Positions 16,145 to 23,645 of a stretch of 64,000 nucleotides of DNA are shown here, in pieces. Within the stretch, counting starts at the first letter, position 1. The number at the start of each line of letters is the position of its first letter. Both the position numbers and the translations under genes were made by a program. A model generated the notes under the pieces. The model was not told the origin of the DNA. It ran no database searches and saw nothing but the letters and a program-made list of their open reading frames with translations. Source of the DNA: Planctomycetes bacterium syqfu (GTDB lineage: Bacteria > Planctomycetota > Phycisphaerae > Phycisphaerales > Phycisphaeraceae); NCBI GenBank assembly GCA_020974905.1, contig CP087563.1, forward strand, positions 4,774,001-4,838,000, given 5' to 3'.

Positions 16145-17135
16145 TTACCACGCATACGCTGTCGGTGCTTCGCCGCCGGGGCCGGGCCAGATTTCGTCGA
16201 GTTTGGTTAACGTTTCATCGCTGAGTTTGATGTCCAGCGTTTGGATGGATGTGGTGAGTTGTTCCATGGTGCGCGGGCCGATGATGGGGGCGGTGACGAC
16301 GGGGTTGTGATGCAGCCAGGCAAGGGCAACTTGGGCGGGGGCATGGCCGATGTCTTTGCACAGCGTTTCGTAGGCTTCGAGTTGCGGGCGCATCTTGGCA
16401 ACTGCGCTATCGAAGTTCGGCCCCGAGCGACGGCCTTGATCGTATTTCTCCAAAGCGCCTGCAAGGTAGCCACCACCAACGGGCGACCACGGGATCAAGC
16501 CCAAGCCAAGTTCACGACATGCGGGGATGACTTCCAGTTCAATGGTCCGCGTGCGCAGGTTGTAGACGGATTGTTCACTGACGAGTCCGACGAGGTTGCG
16601 ACTGATCCCTGCCTGATTGGCTAGCGCGATATCCCAAGCTGCAAAGTTTGATGAGCCGACGTAGATGATCTTGCCCTGGCGGATGAGCGTTTCCATCGCT
16701 TGCCAAACTTCTTCCCATGGGCAGTTGCGATCCACGTGATGCATCTGGAACAAGTCGATGACATCGGTTTGCAGACGACGCAGTGAGTCTTCACAGTGAC
16801 GCATGATTTTCATGGCAGAGAGGCAACGGGTGTCATTGTTGATTTCAGCTCCGCCGGTGCCCTTCATCTGGTTGTAGACTTTGGTGGCAAGCACGATGCG
16901 ATCACGGCGTCCGCCTTGTGCCAGGTAGCGACCAATGAGTTCTTCACAGGAACCGGCATGTGAACTCCAGGCGCCGTAAACGTTGGCGGTGTCAAAGAAA
17001 TTGATCCCCCGCATCCAATGCAGCATCCATGATCGCAAAGCTGTCGGACTCGTTGGTATGCCAACCAAAATTCATGGTGCCCAGACAGATCGGGCTGACT
17101 TGTAAACCGGTGCGGCCGAGTGATACGTAATTCAT
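16145..17135 (-). pseudogene. aldo/keto reductase, frameshifted
   Basis: NAD(P)H-dependent oxidoreductase of the AKR superfamily (yeast beta-subunit/tas-like branch) split over two frames. The first frame starts at 17135 (AGGAG seven nt upstream) with MNYVSLGRTGLQVSPICLG and runs to MDAALDAG. The second frame continues INFFDTANVYG... to the C-terminus PGGEAPTAYAW. Catalytic residues of the family are present across the join: D of FFDTA, Y of NVYG, K of LATKVY and H of QMHHVD. The break is at the run of five C on the plus strand (17006-17010): removing one base restores GAT GCG GGG ATC AAT. This is either a genuine inactivating mutation or a homopolymer sequencing error; the rest of the gene looks intact, which favours error or a very recent event. 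Confidence 0.85.
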
Positions 17136-17262
17136 GGTGTACTCCTGCGATGTTTGGCTGAGGTTGTTTGATCGGACTATCAAGGTAAAGCCAGATGGGA
17201 TGGGATGCAAAGGATGTTGGTTGAAACTGGATGAAGACGTGGGGTTGCTGTTGGGTGATTCA

Positions 17263-17500
17263 TTGAACGCGAAGGCGCTAAGAGCGCGAAGGACACGAAG
17301 TGTTCAAGACATTTTCAAGGCAATTTTTACCGCAGAGGCGCAGAGGACACAGAGGTAAGAGAGTTAAAACCATGATTCAAATGATTTCAAGGCAACCCGT
17401 GACTCAGGAGAGTCACGGCTTTGGTGTTGTATTGATTTTCAAACAGAATTTCTTCTCTGTGAAACTCTGAGACCTCTGCGTCTCTGCGGTAAAAATTGTC
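17263..17500. repeat. repeat cluster (families A, B and J)
   Basis: Contains GAACGCGAAGGCGCTAAGAG (family A, ~17263-17305), ACCGCAGAGGCGCAGAGGAC (family B, ~17330-17357), the inverted repeat GTGACTC-agga-GAGTCAC (family J, ~17399-17416), and an inverted B copy ending CTGCGTCTCTGCGGTAAAAA (~17452-17496). No coding sequence was recognised. Confidence 0.7.
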
Positions 17501-17532
17501 TTGATGCATTGAAGCACGTGATGGGCATGAAA

Positions 17533-17559
17533 AAACCACCAGCGTTGTTCTGGTGGTTT
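17533..17559 (-). terminator. strong hairpin terminator
   Basis: AAACCACCAG / CTGGTGGTTT with a 7-nt loop. On the minus strand it is followed by TTTTTT, so it terminates transcription coming from the mraZ side; the plus-strand T-tract is weaker. Confidence 0.75.
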
Positions 17560-18112
17560 ATTCGGAAAATGGCGTCTGTTGTCAGCGGGGTGGGACTGCA
17601 ACAGACTCTATCGGTTGGGGGTATGTCTGACTGACAGGACGATGTTCACTGTCTGAGGCAAAATCAGCGAAGGTGCTTCCGTCGATCCGCATCTTGCCAG
17701 TCCGGAGATGGCCATACCCTTTCGGGCATCCGATCACCGATGCGTGGCTGGCGACTGCTCAGAGGGAAGTCCGTCCGTGAATCAACCCGTGGCTTGTGAT
17801 GCTTGGATGTTCGTCAGCGCGAGTCCGTTCTGCCTTCGCTGAAAGCGGTGTTGTTCCAAAACAGTTGAGTGAACCCTCCTTGGCTCGCCGGGCACAACTG
17901 GTTGCGAGATGCATGTCACCCGGTCAGCTGTTTTAGAACATTGCTTTCAAATGGCTTTGCCTGTCAAATCCCCTTTCGTCCCATCGCAACGCCGAAGCGT
18001 TGAACAAAAATGATGGGATCCTGATCGAATCCTAAATGAGTTGTCCGATGTGCCGGTGCAAGCCTGATCACGTCCGTTGACCCGTTGTCGCTGCAGCAAG
18101 AAGCTGTCAGTG
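17560..18112 (-). ncRNA. candidate structured RNA between mraZ and its terminator
   Basis: About 550 nt downstream of mraZ (minus strand) with no convincing gene, ending in the terminator at 17533-17559. Visible pairings in minus-strand sense: CCCATC...GATGGG enclosing CAACGC-TTCG-GCGTTG (around 17978-18018); a 16-bp arm pair GTTCTAAAACAGCTGA / TCAACTGTTTTGGAAC (near 17852-17940) with one mismatch and one wobble; and an enclosed CCGGG...CCCGG stem. I could not match it to RNase P RNA, tmRNA, 6S RNA or a riboswitch. A long mraZ 3' UTR is the alternative. Confidence 0.35.
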
Positions 18113-18685
18113 TCAGTTGGAAGTCGGGTCATCCTTCGCCGGTGGCGTTGGGTTTTGACTTCCAGGGGCTCCGGGGGCAGGGCTTCCGGGGCTGGGCTCA
18201 TTCCGCAGTGCTTCGCGTGGGTGCATCAGCAGGTGCGGGCTTTGTTCCAGCGTCTGGGTCAGGTTGGCCATCCAGGCGTCTCTGGACCAGACTTCCAGGT
18301 GATCGTTCACGCCGATCACCGCCACATCACTATCGAGCTTGACCAACTGTTTGAGATGAAAATCTGACAAACGGATGCGTCCCTGCTTGTCCATCTCCGA
18401 GCGAGCCGTCAAGGGAAACATTGTCCTTTCAAAGGGCAACACTTCCGCCAGCGAACGTGGGCTCTGGTCGAGCATTTTTGCCAGTTCAGCAAAACGTGCT
18501 TCGGGCCAGATCATTAATGCGTTGGTCTTGGGATCAGGAGTTACATAGACCACAACCGTGCCGTCAGTTTCGCCATCCGAAGCACGGCGATTCGCTTCAG
18601 CGATGAGCTGTTTGCGAATCTCCGACGGGATGGCAAGACGGTTCTTGGCATCAATTGTGTGCTCATAAAATCCTGTGAAGACCAC
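18113..18685 (-). CDS. mraZ: transcriptional regulator MraZ
   Basis: 190 aa with two SpoVT-AbrB folds: the first holds FTGFYEHTIDAKNRLAIPSE with the expected D-x-K-x-R-L-x-x-P core, the second is SEMDKQGRIRLSDFHLKQ. MraZ binds DNA near the start of division/cell-wall clusters and also affects RsmH. A GTG start at 18685 with GGGGA upstream is chosen, because family members begin immediately before the F-x-G-x-Y-E-H block; longer frames add unrelated residues. The C-terminus has an unusual Pro/Gly tail (EPSPGSPAPGAPGSQNPTPP) encoded by tandem near-copies of the TTCCGGGG motif. Unlike the usual arrangement, no rsmH or other division gene follows; a structured region and terminator do. Confidence 0.85.
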   Translation of the reverse strand: MVFTGFYEHTIDAKNRLAIPSEIRKQLIAEANRRASDGETDGTVVVYVTPDPKTNALMIWPEARFAELAKMLDQSPRSLAEVLPFERTMFPLTARSEMDKQGRIRLSDFHLKQLVKLDSDVAVIGVNDHLEVWSRDAWMANLTQTLEQSPHLLMHPREALRNEPSPGSPAPGAPGSQNPTPPAKDDPTSN

Positions 18686-18849
18686 GCATCGTTCCCCACA
18701 TGGGCTGACCAATGCATGGGATGATACCCCACTTCGCCCCATTTCACAACACTCAACAACACCCTCACTCCATTTTTCTTGAATTTTTTTTCCTGAAAAA
18801 ACAAGGATTTAAGCGCTTTGGCATCAACTTTGAATGGGTTGTCATACAA

Positions 18850-18876
18850 GTTATAGTCACTCTGATTTTAAGTCTA
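18850..18876 (-). promoter_or_regulatory. weak promoter candidate for mraZ
   Basis: On the minus strand TAGACT (18871-18876) precedes TATAAC (18850-18855) by 15 nt. Spacing is short, so this is only tentative. It would give a leader of about 160 nt. Confidence 0.25.
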
Positions 18877-18965
18877 TACCAGATGTAGTGGTTTTGCGAA
18901 AAATTTCCGTTGCCCGATCACCAGCATCCTGTGAACGATGTTCCACTCCCCAATCGGATCATCGC

Positions 18966-19042
18966 CGTGGATAAAGTCGCAGCCAATGTTCGGATCTGTC
19001 TGGTGGGACAGTTTTACACAGGATACAACATCTTGTGGATAA
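18966..19042. promoter_or_regulatory. cluster of DnaA-box-like 9-mers
   Basis: A perfect box TTATCCACA lies on the minus strand at 19034-19042. TTTTACACA (fits TTWTNCACA) lies on the plus strand at 19012-19020, and TTATCCACG (one mismatch) on the minus strand at 18966-18974. Three in 77 bp between mraZ and the nitrilase gene could mark DnaA-controlled transcription. There is no adjacent dnaA or dnaN gene and no AT-rich unwinding stretch, so an origin is not claimed. Confidence 0.35.
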
Positions 19043-19132
19043 TTTGTTGAAAAACAGTGTGAGAGACACCCCTGTGACATTTCATCGCAGTCGCTCAAAT
19101 TCCTGACAGCAATCTCATCACCGGCTGTTAAG

Positions 19133-19909
19133 ATGGGAAGGATGCAGATTCTCGCTTGCCAATACGACATTGCCTGGGAGGACAAGCCGGAGAACTTCAG
19201 GCGGATTGACCATTTGCTGCGGCATGTGGCGATTTGCCCGGGGTCGCTGATTGTCCTGCCGGAGATGTTCAGCACGGGGTTCAGCTTTAATCTCAAGGCC
19301 ATCGCCGAGGAACCGGACCGGGCTGCGGAGAAGTATCTGGCGCAACTGGCGGCTGACACCGAATCCTGTGTCATCGGCGGGGTGGTGACACATGACCTCT
19401 CGGGCAAGGGGCTCAACCAGGCGCTGGCGATGGGGCCGGACGGCAAAGCGCTGAGTCGGTTCACCAAACTCCACCCGTTTTCCCCGGTCGGTGAGCATCA
19501 TCACTTTCACCGCGGTCACGGCCCGGAAGTCTTCACCTGGCAAGGCTGGCGGATTGCCACCTTCGTCTGCTATGACCTGCGGTTCCCCGAAGCCTTCCGA
19601 CTGGCAGCCAAGCAGGATGTCCAGTTGATGATCTGCATTGCCAATTTCCCAGCCAAGCGCGATTACCATTGGCGGAGTCTGCTCGTCGCCCGTGCCATCG
19701 AAAATCAGTGTTACATGCTCGGCGTCAACCGCGTCGGCACAGACCCCAATGCCAATTACTGTGGCTCCACGTTACTCGTCGATCCGCTGGGACACATCGT
19801 CAAAGACGCAGGCAAAGAGCCAGGCGTCATCAACATCGATCTGGATCAGGACAATCTCTGCGAATACCGCAAGGCTTTCCCGGTGTTGCGCGATCGTTGG
19901 ATGATCTGA
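19133..19909 (+). CDS. carbon-nitrogen hydrolase (omega-amidase/YafV-like nitrilase)
   Basis: 258 aa with the Glu-Lys-Cys triad of the nitrilase superfamily: E44 in VLPEMFSTGF, K112 in RFTKLHPF and C146 in FVCYDLRFPE. The PEMF-x-TGF and YDLRFP blocks and ARAIENQCYMLGVNRVG fit the omega-amidase branch, which hydrolyses alpha-ketoglutaramate or alpha-ketosuccinamate in methionine-salvage-type transamination loops. Substrate assignment is by family only. The second Met (residue 4, MQILACQYD) is a possible alternative start. Cytoplasmic, apparently monocistronic. Confidence 0.9.
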   Translation: MGRMQILACQYDIAWEDKPENFRRIDHLLRHVAICPGSLIVLPEMFSTGFSFNLKAIAEEPDRAAEKYLAQLAADTESCVIGGVVTHDLSGKGLNQALAMGPDGKALSRFTKLHPFSPVGEHHHFHRGHGPEVFTWQGWRIATFVCYDLRFPEAFRLAAKQDVQLMICIANFPAKRDYHWRSLLVARAIENQCYMLGVNRVGTDPNANYCGSTLLVDPLGHIVKDAGKEPGVINIDLDQDNLCEYRKAFPVLRDRWMI

Positions 19910-19978
19910 GATCGACTTTCACCTTTCAATTCGATTGAACTTAATGCTGAGGTTTCCGGTGTTGTGCTGCGCTTGTAT

Positions 19979-20263
19979 TTAACGCGAAGGCGCGAAGATC
20001 GCGAAGGACACGAAGTTTTTAAGATATTTTTACCGCAGAGGCGCAGAGGACTCAGAGTTTCGCAGAGAAGAATTTGTTGTGTCATTTCATTTAGCCGCAT
20101 CACTTGTGATGCGTGTGTCTTGCTCGTGATGTGTCAATCCAATCGCATCGCAAGCGATGCGGCTAAATCGTTTGAAATGGAAATAAAAACAATCACGTCT
20201 CTGCAGTAAAATACCTTTTCTGTTTTCTTCGTGTCCTTCGCGATCTTCGCGCCTTCGCGTTAA
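19979..20263. repeat. composite repeat (families A, B, E, A inverted)
   Basis: AACGCGAAGGCGCGAAGATC (19980-20016), ACCGCAGAGGCGCAGAGGAC (~20030-20070), an 80-bp palindromic E element with TTTAGCCGCATCACTTGTGA ... CGCATCGCAAGCGATGCGGC (20090-20168), and the inverted family A arm GATCTTCGCGCCTTCGCGTT (20226-20263). The nested layout suggests repeats inserting into repeats. Confidence 0.75.
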
Positions 20264-20416
20264 CTTTTAATTGAACAATGCACTATTGGGATGCAAGTTC
20301 TCTTTGGGAGACGTGTCTTGCTTTGCATCGCATGCTGGATAAAAAGCGTACAATGCATTGATCCATTGCTGCCTGGCATGCGATGGGACGAATCGAGAAT
20401 GCAAAGGGAGTTGGTT

Positions 20417-21205
20417 GTGGGACGTTTGATTGGGATGGTGTTGACGGGTTTTCTTTTGGCTATCAGCCTTGCGGGTTGTGGCACGAATCATCAAATGCAT
20501 CAGCTTCAAGATGCGCAGAAGGCATTTGATCAACAGGATTACAAGAAGACCTATCGCCTTGCCAAGGGTGTGTCCTCAGCTCAGAACAAGGATGTCGCGA
20601 CGCAAGGCCAATACCTGGCGGGTGTCTCTGCACGGCGACTGGGCAATGATGCGGAGGCCCAATCCTATCTGGCCAAGGCTGCCAGCAGCACGGACCCTTC
20701 TTTGGCCGGTGATGCCTGGGCGGAACTTGGATTTTTGTACAACCGTCAGAATCGCTTTCGTGAAGCAGCGGATGCGTTTTCCAATGCTGCCAGTCGGCTC
20801 AAGGGCCAGGACCGTGCCAACGCCTATTTCCAGGCCGGGATCGCCCAGCAGAAACTCGGATTCTGGCCCGCAGCGCGGAGCAGTCTGCTCTTGGCGCGCG
20901 GTTACAACCGGGATGCCTCGATTGGCAGGCAGATCGACAATTACCTTCAAACCGTGGGTTTCACGTTGCAGGTTGGTGCTTACCGATCTCAGGCCAATGC
21001 TCAGAACCGGGTGAAGCAGGTGGCTAACCAGACGCAATATCTGCGGGTGGGTCTGCCCCAGATCACACGGACGCATTCAAGCGAAGGCGGGACGTATTAC
21101 CGCGTGCATGTGGGTCGGTTTACGGATTTTGCTTCCGCTGCCCATGCTCAGAAGCAGATGGGTTATACGGATGCGTTGATCGTGCCGTTGTCTCGAAATC
21201 AGTGA
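20417..21205 (+). CDS. SPOR-domain lipoprotein with TPR-like repeats
   Basis: About 262 aa. The signal sequence GRLIGMVLTGFLLAISLAGC ends in a canonical lipobox LAGC. Residues ~25-165 are helical with TPR-like units (AWAELGFLYNRQNRFREAADAF, ANAYFQAGIAQQKLGFW). The C-terminal ~75 residues are a SPOR domain (FTLQVGAYRSQANAQNRVKQ ... YRVHVGRFTDFASAAHAQ), which binds denuded septal peptidoglycan glycan strands, pointing to a role in cell-wall remodelling or division in the envelope. The frame is open from 20291. The GTG at 20417 is preferred because AAAGGGAG sits at the right distance and the product then starts directly with the signal peptide; the ATG at 20399 is also plausible. Confidence 0.85.
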   Translation: MGRLIGMVLTGFLLAISLAGCGTNHQMHQLQDAQKAFDQQDYKKTYRLAKGVSSAQNKDVATQGQYLAGVSARRLGNDAEAQSYLAKAASSTDPSLAGDAWAELGFLYNRQNRFREAADAFSNAASRLKGQDRANAYFQAGIAQQKLGFWPAARSSLLLARGYNRDASIGRQIDNYLQTVGFTLQVGAYRSQANAQNRVKQVANQTQYLRVGLPQITRTHSSEGGTYYRVHVGRFTDFASAAHAQKQMGYTDALIVPLSRNQ

Positions 21206-21363
21206 GTTCATTCACATTTTTGACTTCACATCTGACCTTTTCGATGTCACAGGATCACGCTCCCGGAAGTGATGCAGCTATTGTGTGTACTGTGATTGAA
21301 ATAGCTGCGACACTGCGTGTCGCTGATTCTGTGTTTGATGATCGCGCTGAACCGCGAGCGGTT
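21206..21363. repeat. family I repeat
   Basis: GTGATGCAGCTATTGTGTGT (from ~21269) and the inverted ATAGCTGCGACACTGCGTGT (~21300-21333) form a palindromic pair between convergent genes. Copies lie at 46866-46886 and 47158-47256. The intact GCGACACTGCGTGTCGC core here is the reference for the motif-interrupted copy at 47226. Confidence 0.65.
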
Positions 21364-21909
21364 TTACTCTGCGGTGTCGGTGGACCAGTCGGTGGCGTCG
21401 GCAGGGGGTTGTTCGATGCGCCATTGGGTTTGCTTGTTCTGGCAGTTGATATGTGCCATGAAAAATTGGTGACGATACCGCCAGAACAGGGGCCAGATGA
21501 CATGGCGGTCGGTGTCGGGGATGGCCAGGTTCATGAGGTTACCCCGCGTATGCCACTCCAGGCGTCCTTCGTCGAACGTGCCTTCGAGGACTGCTGCTGG
21601 GACGGTTAATTCGTAGAGGAACATCAACCAGTGCATTTCATCACCGAAGCCGGTCTCGGAGACAATACCGGTGAGATGGAGTTGGTCGGGACTGACGGTC
21701 AGGCCGACTTCTTCGCTGATCTCCCGGATGGCGGTAGCGGTGGGGGATTCACCCAGGTCCTGTTCGAGTTTCCCGCCGATGGGCGAGTAGAGTTCGAAGT
21801 TCGGCTCCTTGCGCCGGTGCAGCAGAAGGATATTGCCATCCTCGTCGAAAAGGTAACAGAGAACCGCAATGCGGTAAGGCAAGGGCGTATCGGGTGTGGA
21901 ACTGCTCAT
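21364..21909 (-). CDS. Nudix hydrolase
   Basis: 181 aa, cytoplasmic. The Nudix box is GGKLEQDLGESPTATAIREISEEVGL in pieces: the metal-binding REISEE core and the Glu of GES are intact, but the loop after GGKLE is two residues longer than the standard Gx5Ex7REUxEExGU. The enzyme should hydrolyse a nucleoside diphosphate linked to another moiety; the substrate is not predictable. The N-terminal LPYRIAVLCYLFDEDGNILLLHRR is typical. The last ~30 residues are polar and less conserved in appearance. A tandem array of 7-bp repeats begins 69 bp upstream of the start codon. Confidence 0.9.
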   Translation of the reverse strand: MSSSTPDTPLPYRIAVLCYLFDEDGNILLLHRRKEPNFELYSPIGGKLEQDLGESPTATAIREISEEVGLTVSPDQLHLTGIVSETGFGDEMHWLMFLYELTVPAAVLEGTFDEGRLEWHTRGNLMNLAIPDTDRHVIWPLFWRYRHQFFMAHINCQNKQTQWRIEQPPADATDWSTDTAE

Positions 21910-21977
21910 AGGCGGATGATAGCGGGTTGGATTTGGGATTGCACTTCGTGGCGCCTTTGGCGTCGAATTTTCGGATT

Positions 21978-22028
21978 GGGAGTAGGGAGTAGGGAGTAGG
22001 GAGTAGGGAGTAGGGAGTAGGGAGTAGG
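21978..22028. repeat. tandem heptamer repeat GGGAGTA (about 7 units)
   Basis: Perfect head-to-tail GGGAGTA units over 51 bp in the upstream region of the Nudix gene. Such arrays vary in copy number by slippage. A related GGACTAG-type repeat appears as an inverted pair at 23914-24014. Confidence 0.85.
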
Positions 22029-22037
22029 ATGATTTTC

Positions 22038-22127
22038 AAAACCGCTTGCGGTTTAGCGGGTCAAGTGAGATTTGAAAATCGTTGGTTGGCGATCACTTCG
22101 GGGAGCGCTAAAGCGCAAGCGGTTTAA
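22038..22127. repeat. paired family F hairpins
   Basis: AAACCGCTTGCGGTTTAGCG (22039-22058) and the inverted GCGCTAAAGCGCAAGCGGTT (22104-22123) form a 90-bp palindromic unit. Confidence 0.7.
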
Positions 22128-22172
22128 AATCCGGACGCAATCCGACATCGTGAGTGTTGCGTAAGTTCCAAT

Positions 22173-22203
22173 AAAAAACACCTGCGTTTTTCAACACAGG
22201 TGT
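22173..22203 (-). terminator. rho-independent terminator
   Basis: ACACCTG / CAGGTGT with a 12-nt loop, followed on the minus strand by TTTTTTATT. It lies 30 nt after the stop of the gene ending at 22234. Confidence 0.8.
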
Positions 22204-22233
22204 CTCTTGATTGCTTTGGCCCAATCTGGCTTG

Positions 22234-22602
22234 TTATGCGGCTTCGGTGGCATTGGGGAATGCCGGGGCGTCGGCGGGTTCGGTCCAGTCTTCGCAGTTG
22301 TCCAGGTCGACGATCATCGTACAGGTCTTGCGGTAGCCGAGTTTGCGGATCACTTCCAGGACTTCTGTCCAGGAGGGATACGGCTTGTGATTGGCTTTCT
22401 TGTAGGCGTCGATCGCACAGACAAACAGGAACTGTTCGCGGGACATTTCACCTTCTTCAGCGGACTTGATAAAGTCGCTGCGGCGACGACCCGGACCTCG
22501 GCGGCGTTCCAAACCGGTGGTATGCGTGCGGTTGTTGATCACGTTTTTACGGCGATCGGGCCCTTCGTAACGCTGTTCGGTTTGTTCTGTATTCTCAGAC
22601 AT
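22234..22602 (-). CDS. hypothetical protein
   Basis: 122 aa; AGGAGA sits 8-9 nt before the ATG at 22602. The N-terminal ~50 residues are charged and probably disordered, with two Arg-rich patches (YEGPDRRKN, LERRRGPGRRRSDF). The C-terminal ~70 residues form a compact alpha/beta-looking segment, SREQFLFVCAIDAYKKANHK ... SWTEVLEVIRKLGYRKT. No catalytic motif is evident. It is followed by a terminator and preceded, 55 nt upstream, by the acidic protein gene, so the two probably form an operon. Opposite charge of the two products (Arg-rich patches here, poly-Asp/Glu there) would allow interaction, which is speculation. Confidence 0.7.
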   Translation of the reverse strand: MSENTEQTEQRYEGPDRRKNVINNRTHTTGLERRRGPGRRRSDFIKSAEEGEMSREQFLFVCAIDAYKKANHKPYPSWTEVLEVIRKLGYRKTCTMIVDLDNCEDWTEPADAPAFPNATEAA

Positions 22603-22656
22603 AGCCTGTTCTCCTGGCGGTTGGGCCAACAGAATCAGGTGTCCTGTCAGCCGAGA

Positions 22657-22959
22657 TCAATCGTCTTCATCGATGTCAAAGTCATCATCTTCGTCATCGT
22701 CATCGAAGTCATCGTCGTCGTCGTCATCGTCGTCGAAGAAGTCTTCGTCTTCCTCTTCATCGTCGTCGAAAAAGACGTCGTCATCGTCGACATCGTCATC
22801 GTCGTCATCGAGGAAGTCATCATCTTCATCGTCCAGTTCGTCGATGTCCTCAAACTCTTCTTCTTCTTCAAACGCCATTTGCCACGCCGGCTTAACGGTT
22901 GTAACGGTTGTGTCTATCAAACCGGCATTGACCATGTGCTTCCTGGTCCAGTCAGACAT
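22657..22959 (-). CDS. small protein with extreme poly-Asp/Glu tail
   Basis: 100 aa. Residues 1-29 (MSDWTRKHMVNAGLIDTTVT...) look like an ordinary folded or helical segment. From ~30 onward the sequence is almost only Asp and Glu punctuated by Phe, including a run of nine Asp. The ATG at 22959 is preceded by TGGAG at suitable distance; a frame extension of six codons exists upstream. The complementary plus strand shows a long open frame of Val/Ile/Ser codons that is an antisense artefact. Acidic tails of this type bind basic proteins, nucleic-acid-binding surfaces or divalent cations. No family recognised. Confidence 0.65.
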   Translation of the reverse strand: MSDWTRKHMVNAGLIDTTVTTVKPAWQMAFEEEEEFEDIDELDDEDDDFLDDDDDDVDDDDVFFDDDEEEDEDFFDDDDDDDDDFDDDDEDDDFDIDEDD

Positions 22960-23135
22960 TGGGAAAATCTCCATCAAAACGTGATCTAAGGGCAGCTAAC
23001 GGTTGTCAAATCATCAAACCTCTCCGAATTGGCGAGGAGAACTTGCGCCGTTACACTATCGAGCAATGAGCGTTTGTCAATGCTCAAAACTTCCATGTCG
23101 AAAAATGATTTCGGCTAAATGCCTGCGAGAACTTG

Positions 23136-23645
23136 ATGACGAAATCCCAAGCTGGCCAAACAAGTGAAAAAAAATCCACGCCAGAGCCCGGTATGGTCCC
23201 CATTTACCTGGGGTTAACGTGGCTTTGTCCCGGTCTTGGGCATGTGCTCATGGGCGATGTCAGACGCGGACTGATCCTGGGGATCACCATCTGGAGCCTG
23301 TTTCTCTCAGGCCTGCTCATCGGCGGTGTGGGGGTCGTGGATTCCAAGCTCAACCGTGCCTGGTTCCTGGGGCAACTCCCCAACGGGCCTGCGGTGATCC
23401 TGGCGGTCGTGCGTGGGAAAACCATGATGGCCAACCCCAATGCCAAAGTCGGGACCGACAGCTATCTGGGGACCCCTGATGTTCCCAATGACTACGAACC
23501 GAGTTTCGGCCGCCCCAACGAGATCGGCATTCTCTATACGGCGTTGGCGGGTCTGCTGAATTTGTTTATTTTTTATGATGTCTTTGACCGTGGCACTTAT
23601 GGGCATCGCGGTTCGCAGGAATCTGCTCAGGAGGCCAGCGCATGA
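23136..23645 (+). CDS. membrane protein, unknown function
   Basis: 169 aa with three predicted membrane segments: ~25-42 (VPIYLGLTWLCPGLGHVLMG), ~48-70 (LILGITIWSLFLSGLLIGGV) and ~130-150 (ILYTALAGLLNLFIFYDVFD). A small G-x-G motif region resembles the TM2-like/DUF families common in planctomycetes, but I cannot assign it. The stop overlaps the next start in ATGA, so translation of the pair is coupled. It is divergent from the acidic-protein operon. Confidence 0.65.
   Translation: MTKSQAGQTSEKKSTPEPGMVPIYLGLTWLCPGLGHVLMGDVRRGLILGITIWSLFLSGLLIGGVGVVDSKLNRAWFLGQLPNGPAVILAVVRGKTMMANPNAKVGTDSYLGTPDVPNDYEPSFGRPNEIGILYTALAGLLNLFIFYDVFDRGTYGHRGSQESAQEASA

Noticed and set aside
17620-17720. Cobalamin riboswitch
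   Set aside because: CCAGTCCGGAGATGGCC resembles the 3' conserved end, but the B12 box and core are missing and there is no suitable downstream gene.
17560-18112. RNase P RNA or tmRNA
   Set aside because: AGAGGGAAGTCCGTCCG and GGGGATTTGACAGG resemble single conserved blocks, but the other universal regions, tag codons and tRNA-like 3' end are absent on both strands.
18966-19042. Chromosomal origin of replication
   Set aside because: Only three DnaA-like boxes, no dnaA/dnaN/gyrB nearby and no AT-rich unwinding region.
22207-22989. 260-aa plus-strand open frame rich in Val/Ile/Phe
   Set aside because: It is the antisense of the acidic-protein and hypothetical-protein genes. GAN codons on one strand read as Val/Ile codons on the other. 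The minus-strand genes have Shine-Dalgarno sites and a terminator.
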